Origin: Polyangium spumosum
Lineage (GTDB): Bacteria; Myxococcota_A; Polyangia; Polyangiales; Polyangiaceae
DNA length: 64,000 bases
Direction of reading: 5' to 3'
NCBI RefSeq assembly: GCF_009649845.1
Contig: NZ_WJIE01000001.1
Coordinates: 620,001-684,000, forward strand
The notes below the pieces were generated by a model that saw only the letters and a list, made by a program, of their open reading frames with translations, searched no databases and was not told the DNA's origin. The translations under genes were made by a program, and so were the position numbers. Below are positions 42,944 through 50,365 of this stretch, piece after piece; within the stretch, counting starts at the first letter, position 1, and the number at the start of each line of letters is the position of its first letter.

Positions 42944-43339
42944 ATGTCGACCGGGGAGGCGCTCGCCCGGTACGGCGTCGCGTTCGTCCTGACGCAGGTG
43001 ATCGAGGTGCCGATCTACCAACGCGCCCTCGGCGTGCGACCACGCGTGGCGTTCGGCGCAAGCGCGATCACGCACCCGATCGTGTGGTTCGTCCTGCCCG
43101 CCGTGTGGCGGTGGATGTACGTGGCGGCGATCCAGATGGATCGGCGTTTCGTGCTGGGCGAGCTCGGGTACTACCTCGGCTACGGGGTGCTCGCGGAGGG
43201 GTTCGCCGTCGCCGTGGAGGCGGCGTACTTCTGGAGAGCGGGCATCACGGCGAAGAGGGCGTTCGGCTGGGCGCTCGTGGCGAACGCGGTGAGCTCGCTC
43301 CTGGGGCAAGCGTTGCGGGCGGGGACGGGGTGGCCTTGA
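42944..43339 (+). CDS. Small polytopic membrane protein
   Basis: A 131-residue protein with three to four hydrophobic segments (about 7-24, 35-58, 68-90 and 100-120). Features include 'TQVIEVPIYQRAL' with an intramembrane Glu, and 'SAITHPIVWFVLP' with a His-Pro in the second helix. No known domain was recognised. Its start lies 5 bp after the previous membrane protein gene; the closeness and shared intramembrane His suggest a two-subunit unit, which is inferred. Confidence 0.75.
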   Translation: MSTGEALARYGVAFVLTQVIEVPIYQRALGVRPRVAFGASAITHPIVWFVLPAVWRWMYVAAIQMDRRFVLGELGYYLGYGVLAEGFAVAVEAAYFWRAGITAKRAFGWALVANAVSSLLGQALRAGTGWP

Positions 43340-43364
43340 GGGTGCTCGCCCGGGCGAAGATGGG

Positions 43365-43370
43365 TTGACA
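43365..43370 (+). promoter_or_regulatory. Consensus -35 box upstream of the AAA/HNH cassette
   Basis: A perfect TTGACA lies 66 bp before the ATPase ATG at 43436. No good -10 hexamer is found at 16-18 bp; TGCTAG at 43391-43396 would need a 20-bp spacer. The cassette may therefore have its own promoter, but the element is incomplete. Confidence 0.3.
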
Positions 43371-43435
43371 CCTGCCCGGGGGCGCGATGTTGCTAGCGAA
43401 CGAGCCTGGCTGAGCCCATGAAGTGACGGAAGCAG

Positions 43436-44854
43436 ATGTACATCCGCAAGATCCTCATCGAGAACATCCGCTGCTTCGACCGGGTCGAGCTCGACCTGAC
43501 GCGGCCGGATGGGTCGCTGGCCGGCTGGACGGTGCTCGCCGGGCGGAATGGGACGGGAAAGTCGACGCTGCTGAAGGCGATCGCGCTGGCCGTGGCGGGG
43601 CCGGACGTCGCGAGGAGCTTGCAGAAGAGCTTTGTCGATTGGGTCCGGACCAGCCAACGCAAGGCGCAGATCACGACGGAGCTGGAGTGCAGCGTTGGCG
43701 ATTGGATCGGTGACGACGAGGCCTACCGCGACGAACGCACGCATTTCTGGACCGGGCTCTCGTGGGAGATGTCTTCAGGAGACGGCGAGCCTTTCCTCTG
43801 GACGCCACAAGACGTCGTCCTCCTCGTCCCATCCCTGTCCGAGTACCCACCCGAGCCACATCGATACCGCGGTCCCTGGGACAATAATCCCTCTGGATGG
43901 TTCATTGCGGCATACGGCCCCCTCCGCCGACTTGGTTTTCGCGACGACTACAAGCAGCCAGGGCCCCAGATGCAGGCAGGGCTTGCGAGTCTCTTCGACG
44001 AGGACGTCACGCTGGCAGAGTCGATCCACTGGCTGAAGGACATCCACGCGATCCGGCTCGATCTGCAAGATCGCGCAAGCAGGACGAGCGAAGCAGAGGC
44101 CAAAACGTTGCTCGATGACGCGCGCAAGCATGCTTTGGTTTACGAGAACGTCCTTTCGCTGCTCGATGACGGTCTTCTCCCTCCTGGCTCCTCCGTGATC
44201 TCCCTCGACATGCAGCGCGGGCTGCTGGTGAAACGAGACGGCGTCACCCTCACGCTCCGCAGCCTCAGCGATGGTTACCGAGCGGCGATCGCCCTTGTCT
44301 TCGACATCGTCCGGCAGATGTATCGTCGCTTCGGCGAAAGGCTCGACATCTCGCGCCGCGAGGTCGACGGCAAACACGTGGTTCAGGTCGCCCACCAAGG
44401 AATCGTCCTCATCGACGAGGTCGACGCTCACCTCCACGTCTCCTGGCAACAGCGGATCGGGTTCTGGCTCAAGGAGCACTTCCCGAACGTTCAGTTCATC
44501 GTCACGACGCACAGCCCCTTCGTCTGCCAGGCGGCCGATCCGAAGGGCCTCATCCGCTTGCCCGTGCCCGGCTCGGGAGAGCGCGTCGAGCACGTCTCCG
44601 AAGACCTGTACAACACGGTTGTCTACGGCGATGTCGACGACGCCGTCATGACGGCGTTGTTCGGGCTCGAGCGTGCCCACTCGGATGAGGCCGAGGCGCT
44701 ACGCAGCCGCGTGGCGAAGCTCCAGGCGAAAATGATGCGTGGTCACGCAACTCCCGACGAGAAGGAGGAGATGTACCGCTTGTCGGCGCTGCTGCCGAAG
44801 ACGGGGAGCTTCCTCGTCCAGCAGACGCTGCGCAAGCTGGGAGAGTCGGGGTGA
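43436..44854 (+). CDS. ptuA: AAA ATPase of a Septu-like defence system (PtuA-like)
   Basis: A 472-residue SMC/OLD-type ABC ATPase. It begins 'MYIRKILIENIRCFDRVELDL', with Walker A GRNGTGKST at 36-44, an insertion of about 230 residues with helical character, signature SLSDGYRAA (276-284), Walker B 'IVLIDEVDAHLH' with catalytic Glu328, and the H-switch TTHSP (His359). No TOPRIM nuclease domain is present. The gene is followed with a 4-nt GTGA overlap by an HNH nuclease gene. An ATPase of this class paired with a C-x2-C HNH protein is the definition of Septu type I (PtuA-PtuB), a system shown to protect against phage. Other two-gene AAA/HNH systems exist, so the name is by similarity of plan. 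Base composition is visibly less GC-rich than its neighbours. Confidence 0.8.
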   Translation: MYIRKILIENIRCFDRVELDLTRPDGSLAGWTVLAGRNGTGKSTLLKAIALAVAGPDVARSLQKSFVDWVRTSQRKAQITTELECSVGDWIGDDEAYRDERTHFWTGLSWEMSSGDGEPFLWTPQDVVLLVPSLSEYPPEPHRYRGPWDNNPSGWFIAAYGPLRRLGFRDDYKQPGPQMQAGLASLFDEDVTLAESIHWLKDIHAIRLDLQDRASRTSEAEAKTLLDDARKHALVYENVLSLLDDGLLPPGSSVISLDMQRGLLVKRDGVTLTLRSLSDGYRAAIALVFDIVRQMYRRFGERLDISRREVDGKHVVQVAHQGIVLIDEVDAHLHVSWQQRIGFWLKEHFPNVQFIVTTHSPFVCQAADPKGLIRLPVPGSGERVEHVSEDLYNTVVYGDVDDAVMTALFGLERAHSDEAEALRSRVAKLQAKMMRGHATPDEKEEMYRLSALLPKTGSFLVQQTLRKLGESG

Positions 44855-45621
44855 GAAAGTTGCGAAGGGAGCCGCTGAGCGAACACGCGACGCGGATCCT
44901 GTGGAAACAAACCGTCAAGATCGTGGAGGCAGGTCGCTCGGCGCCCTCGCGCAGCAAGCTCGCGAAGGCTCGAAAGGACGAGGCCAGGCGGCTCTGGAGA
45001 CAGAAGGCCGGAGCGACGTTCAACGAAATCCGAGCGGCGCTGAAGGAGATGGCGCCCGGCGTCGAGCGCTGCATGTACTGCGAGAGCAACGAGGGCACGG
45101 ACATCGAGCACTTCTGGCCGCAGAAGCAGGCTCCCTGCCGCGCCTTCGACTGGAGCAACCTCCTGCTCGCGTGCAGCGCCTGCAACAGCAACCACAAGCG
45201 AGATCGTTTTCCGCGCAAGCACGGACAGCCGCTCCTGATCAACCCGACGGAGGACGATCCGCTGGACCACCTCGTCCTGACGCCGATCGGCAAGTTCGTT
45301 CCCCTCACGGACAAAGGAGAGAACAGCATCCCCGTGTTCGGGCTCGACCGCGGCCCTCTGGAACGAAGCCGCGTCATCGCCTGGGCCGCTGTCGATGGCT
45401 TGATCGTGCGCTACGCGAACGCTTGCAAGAGAGGCGATTTTGCGTCGGCGCTGGAGACGCAACGAGCGCTGTGCGAGTACCCCCAGGTGAGCGTCTTCGC
45501 TGCGATCCTCCGCGTCGCGGAGAGCAGGGTCGCGGAGGATTTCCTCTCCATCTACCTCTCCCCCGAGTGCCGCGCAGCCCTCGTCGCGTACCCAGAAATC
45601 AAGAGCTGGCTCGACGGGTGA
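44851..45621 (+). CDS. ptuB: HNH endonuclease of a Septu-like defence system (PtuB-like)
   Basis: A 256-residue protein. A basic N-terminal helical region (1-65) precedes an HNH domain with zinc-binding pairs C74-x2-C77 and C108-x2-C111. The nuclease residues are in 'GTDIEHFWPQKQ' (Glu86, His87), 'WSNLLLACSACN' (Asn103) and 'NSNHKRDRFP' (His115). This is the pattern of PtuB and retron-associated (TIGR02646-type) HNH proteins. A C-terminal region of about 110 residues is unassigned. The GTG start overlaps the ATPase stop by 4 nt, indicating coupled translation and a fixed stoichiometry. The stop overlaps the convergent Lgt-like gene by 23 bp. No retron reverse transcriptase or msr/msd region is present, so this is a retron-free Septu-type pair. 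Confidence 0.8.
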   Translation: MRKLRREPLSEHATRILWKQTVKIVEAGRSAPSRSKLAKARKDEARRLWRQKAGATFNEIRAALKEMAPGVERCMYCESNEGTDIEHFWPQKQAPCRAFDWSNLLLACSACNSNHKRDRFPRKHGQPLLINPTEDDPLDHLVLTPIGKFVPLTDKGENSIPVFGLDRGPLERSRVIAWAAVDGLIVRYANACKRGDFASALETQRALCEYPQVSVFAAILRVAESRVAEDFLSIYLSPECRAALVAYPEIKSWLDG

Positions 45622-46336
45622 CCGGCTCCCTCCGCGCACTCTCCGACACGAGCAAGACAAGCCCCGCCGGGATCAACACCCCGAGGCAAACCCCCTGCGC
45701 CGCCGTGAGCCCGAGCCACCTCGGATCCGGCCCGCGGCCGAAGTCCTCGGCGCGCAGGAAATCCAGCCCGAAACGGAGCGCTCCGTACGCCAGCGCGAGC
45801 ACACCCGTCACCACGCCCGGCCTCGCCGCGCGGCGCGACACGACGACCACGAGCCCGACGAGCAGCGGCGTCGCCATCCACTCGAGCAAGCCGAGATCGA
45901 AGCGCGCGCCGCCCGGGTATCGCACGGCGAAAAAGGACGTGGAGAGCCGGCCGGGATGATCGTGCGCGAACGCGCAGGCCGCGCGGGCGAAGAACCACCC
46001 AAACGGAAAGGCGAACGCGATCGCGTCGGACGCGCCGAGCACGGGCATGCGGAGCGCCCGCGCGAGCAGCACGAGGCCCACGAGCCCGCCGAGGCAACCA
46101 CCCGCCGACGAGAGCGTCCCGCCCCCACCCACGAGCCGACCCACGCCGTACGCGCCGACGATCGCAGCGATCACCGTGCCGATCGCCAGCGCCTCGATCG
46201 CCCCCTTCGAGCCGAGCCCGAGCAGGCGGGCGCGACGCACCATCACGAGGTGGTTCACGATCACCGAGAGCGTGAGCAGGAGACCAAATGCTTGGAGCCC
46301 AAACGGAAGTGTCGGAAACGTGAACCAAGGAATCAC
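45599..46336 (-). CDS. Lgt-like (prolipoprotein diacylglyceryl transferase family) membrane protein, degenerate
   Basis: A 245-residue protein with about seven transmembrane segments and the overall Lgt layout ('FPTLPFGLQAFGLLLTLSVIVNHLVMVRRA', 'AYGALRFGLDFLRAEDFG', 'LTAAQGVCLGVL'). Lgt transfers diacylglycerol from phosphatidylglycerol to the lipobox Cys. Two catalytic regions differ: the H-G-G-L motif reads AGGCLGG, and the signature G-R-x-G-N-x-x-N-G-E reads 'ARAACAFAHDHPG'. The HDHPG form suggests a distinct subfamily with other chemistry. A canonical Lgt must exist elsewhere, given the many lipoproteins. The 3' end overlaps the HNH gene by 23 bp in convergent orientation. Confidence 0.75.
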   Translation of the reverse strand: MIPWFTFPTLPFGLQAFGLLLTLSVIVNHLVMVRRARLLGLGSKGAIEALAIGTVIAAIVGAYGVGRLVGGGGTLSSAGGCLGGLVGLVLLARALRMPVLGASDAIAFAFPFGWFFARAACAFAHDHPGRLSTSFFAVRYPGGARFDLGLLEWMATPLLVGLVVVVSRRAARPGVVTGVLALAYGALRFGLDFLRAEDFGRGPDPRWLGLTAAQGVCLGVLIPAGLVLLVSESARREPVTRRASS

Positions 46337-46360
46337 GAGGACCTGCTACGATGCCACGGG

Positions 46361-47095
46361 ATGCAGGGCGCCGGCACGACCTCGCGACCGTCGTCGCTCT
46401 CGCGCGGGGTGCTCGCCTTCGCCGTCGCGTGCGCGCTGCTCGCCCTCCTGCGCTTCGAAGGTTCGGCCCTCGGCGGCGCGCTCGTCCGACCGCTCGGGAC
46501 GCTCCTCGACCCGCGGATCCAGCGGCAAGCCGGCTGGGTCCTGGCCCACGTGATCCTCCTGCTCGTCTTCCCCCTCGTCCTCGCCCGGCTCGGGCTCGGG
46601 CAGCGGCCCGCGGACCTCGGGCTCGGGATCGGCGAGCTGCGGCGCTGGGCGGCGCCCACGCTCGCGCTCTTGCCCCTCGTGGTGATCGGCGCCGCCGTCC
46701 TCTCCCGCGCGCCCGGGGTCGCCGCGCACTACAGGACCCACACCGCGGGGATCTCCGGGGTCTTCGGGTGGATCGGGTGGATCGGCATGTGGGGCGCCGC
46801 GTTTTTCGCCTGGGAGTTCTTCTTTCGGGGCCTGCTCGTCGTGGGCCTCGCGCGGGATCTCGGAGGTCCGGCCGCTGTGGTGCTGCACCTCGTACCCTTC
46901 ACCCTCGTGCACGTCGGCAAGCCCGCCCTGGAGGTCCTCCTGACCCTCCCGGGTGGCCTGCTCTTCGGCGCCCTCGCCCTCCGAAGTCGCTCGATGCTCG
47001 GGCCCTTCCTGCTTCACTGGACGCTCGGCGCGAGCCTCGATCTGTTCGTCGCTCGAAGCGTATCCGCCCTTCCCTCACCCCCGCATGGCAGCTAA
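46361..47095 (+). CDS. CPBP-family intramembrane glutamic protease, possible myxosortase
   Basis: A 244-residue protein with about seven transmembrane helices. CPBP motifs are present: motif 1 'AWEFFFRGLL' (Glu152, Arg156; the first Glu of the usual EExxxR is Trp), motif 2 'FTLVHVGKP' (His184) and motif 3 'LLHW' (His219). CPBP/ABI proteins are Rce1-like membrane proteases. Known myxosortases, which remove MYXO-CTERM tails, belong to this family, and the gene two downstream encodes a MYXO-CTERM protein, so a sorting role is plausible but inferred. The stop overlaps the start of the kinase gene by 11 nt. ATG at 46361; divergent from the Lgt-like gene, 24 bp apart. Confidence 0.8.
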   Translation: MQGAGTTSRPSSLSRGVLAFAVACALLALLRFEGSALGGALVRPLGTLLDPRIQRQAGWVLAHVILLLVFPLVLARLGLGQRPADLGLGIGELRRWAAPTLALLPLVVIGAAVLSRAPGVAAHYRTHTAGISGVFGWIGWIGMWGAAFFAWEFFFRGLLVVGLARDLGGPAAVVLHLVPFTLVHVGKPALEVLLTLPGGLLFGALALRSRSMLGPFLLHWTLGASLDLFVARSVSALPSPPHGS

Positions 47096-48494
47096 AACCG
47101 ACGAACGCGTGCCCGAGCCCCATCCCTCCCAGCCCGATCTCGAGCTGCCCAGGATCATCGGGCGCTACGAGGTCTTGCGCCTCGTCGGTGAAGGTGCCAT
47201 GGGGCGCGTGCTCTGCGCCCACGATCCCGTGCTCGGCCGCGACGTGGCCGTGAAGCTCCTGCGCGACGATCTCCTGATCCCGCGCGACGTGCGCGAGGGG
47301 CTGCTCGCCCGCATGCGCCACGAGGCCCGCGCCGCGGCGCGCGTGGCCCACCCGAACCTCGTCACGCTGCACGACATGGGCGAGGACCCGCGGCTCGGGC
47401 TCTACCTCGTGTTCGAGTACGTCGAAGGCCCGACGCTCAAGCAACGCCTCAAGGCCGGCCCGATGTCCGCCGGCGAGGCCGCGCGGCTCGCGCGCGAGCT
47501 CGGGAGCGCGCTCACGTTCGCCCACGGCGAGAGCATCCTCCACCGCGACATCAAGCCCGAGAACATCATCCTCTCGCGCACCGGCGGAAAGATCGCCGAC
47601 TTCGGCATCGCCCGCATCCCCGACTCGACGCTCACGCACGCAGGCGGCCTCATGGGCACCCCCGCCTACAGCGCGCCCGAGACGTTCGGCGGGAAGAACT
47701 TCTCGTCCGCGAGTGATCAGTTCTCCCTCGCGGCGTCGCTCTACGAGGGCCTCTGCGGCGAGCGCGCCTTCCCCGGTGACGACGCCGTCGAGGTCGCCGC
47801 GCGGATCGCCCGGGATCCGCCGAACCGGATCGCCGCGCGCCGCGGCCTGCCCGCCGCCGTGGACGACGTCTTCGCCATGGCGATGGCCAAGGCGCCGCGT
47901 GATCGCTTCGAGAGCTGCGCGGCGTTCGGCGAGGCCCTCGCCGAGGCGCTCGCGCCCGCGATCGAGCCACCTCGCGCCACCGCGCCGAGCGCGCCGGGCC
48001 GCGCCTCGGCTTCGTCGATCCACCACGAGACGCCGCCCGCCCAGGAGTCGTTGCCGGCCGAACGCAAGCGCGGGCAAGTGATCCTCGGCATGGCCGTCGT
48101 CGCGGTGACGGTCGCGCTGCTCGTGCGCCTCGCGCTTTACGACGGCGGCGACCCGCGCGCCCCGAGCGCGCTCCCTTCGGCGAGCGCGTCGGCCGACGCG
48201 TCTTCGTTGCCGTCCGCCGACAAACCTCGCGTCACCGTGTCCGCGCCGCCGCGCACCTCGCGCCCGCGTATCGAGCCTGCGTCGACGGCGAACGAGGAGC
48301 CTCCCGTGACCGACGCGGGGCTCGAGGAGCCCGACGCGGACGCGGCTCCTGCTGGCTCTTCTGCGCCCGACGCGTCGCCTTCGGCCCTCCCGTCGGCGAG
48401 CGCCACGAGCGCGCCCTCCGCCCTCCCCTCTTCCCCGGCGCCGGCCGTCTCTTCCGCCGCGCCGGCCAAAAAACCGCCGAGGCCTTCTCCATGA
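47085..48494 (+). CDS. Membrane-anchored Ser/Thr protein kinase in CPBP/MYXO-CTERM operon
   Basis: A 469-residue Hanks-type kinase with Gly-rich loop GEGAMGRVL (35-43), Lys57, HRDIKPEN (153-160), DFG (172-174) and 'GTPAYSAPETFGG' (the usual S-P-E/A-P-E variant). One transmembrane helix ('VILGMAVVAVTVALLVRLAL', about 327-346) separates the cytosolic kinase from an extracytoplasmic tail of about 120 residues rich in Ala, Ser and Pro with no fold. The ATG at 47085 overlaps the CPBP gene by 11 nt, and the stop shares ATGA with the following MopE-motif gene. The operon order suggests the kinase controls or senses the export module. Confidence 0.92.
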   Translation: MAAKTDERVPEPHPSQPDLELPRIIGRYEVLRLVGEGAMGRVLCAHDPVLGRDVAVKLLRDDLLIPRDVREGLLARMRHEARAAARVAHPNLVTLHDMGEDPRLGLYLVFEYVEGPTLKQRLKAGPMSAGEAARLARELGSALTFAHGESILHRDIKPENIILSRTGGKIADFGIARIPDSTLTHAGGLMGTPAYSAPETFGGKNFSSASDQFSLAASLYEGLCGERAFPGDDAVEVAARIARDPPNRIAARRGLPAAVDDVFAMAMAKAPRDRFESCAAFGEALAEALAPAIEPPRATAPSAPGRASASSIHHETPPAQESLPAERKRGQVILGMAVVAVTVALLVRLALYDGGDPRAPSALPSASASADASSLPSADKPRVTVSAPPRTSRPRIEPASTANEEPPVTDAGLEEPDADAAPAGSSAPDASPSALPSASATSAPSALPSSPAPAVSSAAPAKKPPRPSP

Positions 48495-49777
48495 ACATGC
48501 GCCCAAGCCGCACTCTTGCTTCGTTCGCCCCTGCCCTCGTCCCCGCCGCGCTCATCCTGCTCACCACGAGCGCCTCCGAGGCCGAGACGTCGCCGTCGCT
48601 CACCGTGGAGCCCGGCGCGACCGCGACGCTGCCCGGCGACAAGGTGAACAACTTGAACATCCTGACCATCAAGAGCGGCGGCGTGCTTCGCGTGCTCTCC
48701 CCGAACGCGCCCACGGGGACGGGGATGCTCCACATCCGCGCCAACCGCATCATCGTCGAGTCGGACGGGATGATCGACGGCACGGGCTCGGGTCACCCCG
48801 GCAAGATGGGCATGCCCGGCGAAGGCATGGGCGGCGGTCAGGTGAACGGCACGAGCCCGGGCGGCGGCGGCGCGTACTTCGGTGGCGGCGGTGATGGCAC
48901 GACCCAGGCGCCCGACTGCGGCGGCCCCTTCGGCCTCGGCGGCGCGCCCTACGGCACGCCCACGATCCTCGGCATCGGCAGCGCGGGCGGCTCGAGCAGC
49001 TCGACGCCCAACTCGGGCGCGGTCGGCGGCAACGGCGGCGGCGGGATCTGGCTCGAGGCCGCGCGCATCGCGCTCAACGGCCATATCGTAGCGAACGGCG
49101 CGAACGGCAACGTGCTCAGCGGCATCGGCGCGGGCGGCGGCGCGGGCGGCCACGTGATCCTCGACGCCTTCGTCATCGAATGGCTGCCGAAGGCGAAGAT
49201 CACGGCGAACGGCGGCGCCGGCGGGATCGGCACGATGGGCGTCGGCGGCTCGGGCGGCGGCGGCATCGTGCGGATCCACGCGAGCACCGTCTCGGCGCCG
49301 CCGGTGGGCGTCATCGAGGTGAACGGCGGTCCGTCGCCGATGGGCTGCTCGACAGGTAGCGGCGATCAGGGGACGAACGAGTTCGACGATCAGAACGTCG
49401 TGTGCCCCGACTTCGACAATGACGGCCATCCGTCGATCCTCTGCAACGGGACCGACTGCGACGACACGAACGCGGAGGCCGCGCCGGGCCAGCCCGAGCT
49501 GTGCAACGACGCCGACGACAACTGCGACGGCCAGATCAACGAGGGCCCGACGGACTGCGCCGAGGGCCTCATTTGCCAGGCGGGCGACTGCGTCTCGACG
49601 TCGGACCCGGACGCGGGCACGACCGACGGCGGCGTCGCCCCTGCGGCGCCCGAGACGGTCGAGTACCGCGGCGGCTGCTCGCTCGCGCCTGCGGAGCAGC
49701 GCGGCTTGTCGCTCGTGGGCCTCGGGCTCTTCGCCGCGCTCGCGGCTCGGCTCGCTCGAAGGGCGAAGACGTCGTGA
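48491..49777 (+). CDS. Surface protein with MopE-type metal-binding motif and MYXO-CTERM tail
   Basis: A 428-residue exported protein. Signal peptide at 1-31. A Gly/Ser-rich beta-helix-like region (about 50-300; recurring 'VVANGAN', 'GGIWLEAARIAL' and 'GGAGGIG' units) is followed by a MopE-type motif ('DFDNDGHPSILCNGTDCDDTNAEAAPGQPELCNDADDNCDGQINEGP' region, a Ca/Cu-binding pattern known from Methylococcus MopE and many myxobacterial surface proteins). The C-terminal tail carries Gly-Cys396, a hydrophobic helix and a final Arg/Lys cluster, the MYXO-CTERM signature. Established work indicates this tail is cut at the Cys and the protein is anchored to the cell surface. Start and stop overlap both neighbouring genes (ATGA and TGATG). 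Confidence 0.88.
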   Translation: MNMRPSRTLASFAPALVPAALILLTTSASEAETSPSLTVEPGATATLPGDKVNNLNILTIKSGGVLRVLSPNAPTGTGMLHIRANRIIVESDGMIDGTGSGHPGKMGMPGEGMGGGQVNGTSPGGGGAYFGGGGDGTTQAPDCGGPFGLGGAPYGTPTILGIGSAGGSSSSTPNSGAVGGNGGGGIWLEAARIALNGHIVANGANGNVLSGIGAGGGAGGHVILDAFVIEWLPKAKITANGGAGGIGTMGVGGSGGGGIVRIHASTVSAPPVGVIEVNGGPSPMGCSTGSGDQGTNEFDDQNVVCPDFDNDGHPSILCNGTDCDDTNAEAAPGQPELCNDADDNCDGQINEGPTDCAEGLICQAGDCVSTSDPDAGTTDGGVAPAAPETVEYRGGCSLAPAEQRGLSLVGLGLFAALAARLARRAKTS

Positions 49778-50283
49778 TGAGGCCCCAGACGATCGCCCGC
49801 GGGCGCGGCGCGGCAGCGTGGCGCTTCGTCGGTATTGCCCTCCTGATCGCCCTTCCCTACGGATGCGGCTCCGAGGAGGAAGGCCCGCTGTTCCCCGGCG
49901 CGAGCGGCGCCGGGGGTGAAGGCGGCAGCGGGGGCAACGGCGGAGCGGGCGGTGATGGCGGCGAGGGCGGCGAAGGTGGTCAGGGCGGAGCGGGCGGCCA
50001 GGGTGGTGGCGCGACGACGTGCGCGCCGAACATGGGCACGACCGCGTGTGACGCCTGCGTGTACGACCAGTGTTGCGCCGCTGCGCTCGCGTGCGAGGAA
50101 GGGACGCCCTGTGATGCGCTGTGGGGCTGCGCGCGCGACGCGGGTTGTCTCTCGCCTTCGCAGAGCGACTTCGATGGCTGCGCCGTCATGGCTTGCCCGA
50201 TGGAGGCGACGACCGACGCGGTCGCCGCGCTCGAATCCCTGGCAGGCTGCATCCGCACGAGCTGCGGGAAAGACTGCAATTGA
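49777..50283 (+). CDS. Gly-rich, Cys-rich lipoprotein in CPBP/MYXO-CTERM operon
   Basis: A 168-residue protein. Signal peptide with lipobox LPYGC, then a Gly/Glu/Asp-rich flexible stretch (GGEGGSGGNGGAGGDGG-type) and a C-terminal domain with about eleven cysteines ('TTACDACVYDQCCAAALACEEG' to 'IRTSCGKDC'). The pattern of closely spaced cysteines resembles small disulfide-rich myxobacterial surface modules. The ATG shares a base with the preceding stop (TGATG), so it is translated with the MYXO-CTERM protein. The function is unknown; it may be a cargo or partner at the surface. Confidence 0.8.
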   Translation: MRPQTIARGRGAAAWRFVGIALLIALPYGCGSEEEGPLFPGASGAGGEGGSGGNGGAGGDGGEGGEGGQGGAGGQGGGATTCAPNMGTTACDACVYDQCCAAALACEEGTPCDALWGCARDAGCLSPSQSDFDGCAVMACPMEATTDAVAALESLAGCIRTSCGKDCN

Positions 50284-50365
50284 CGCACTACGGCGAAAAG
50301 CCGGGACTTGACAGAAGCACGCCCGCGGAGGACACGCACACGGGCCGGGAGGCCGCGGTACCCTC

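Noticed and set aside
43436-45621. Retron-associated Septu (Ec78-like)
   Set aside because: No reverse transcriptase gene and no msr/msd-like repeat found next to the ATPase/HNH pair.
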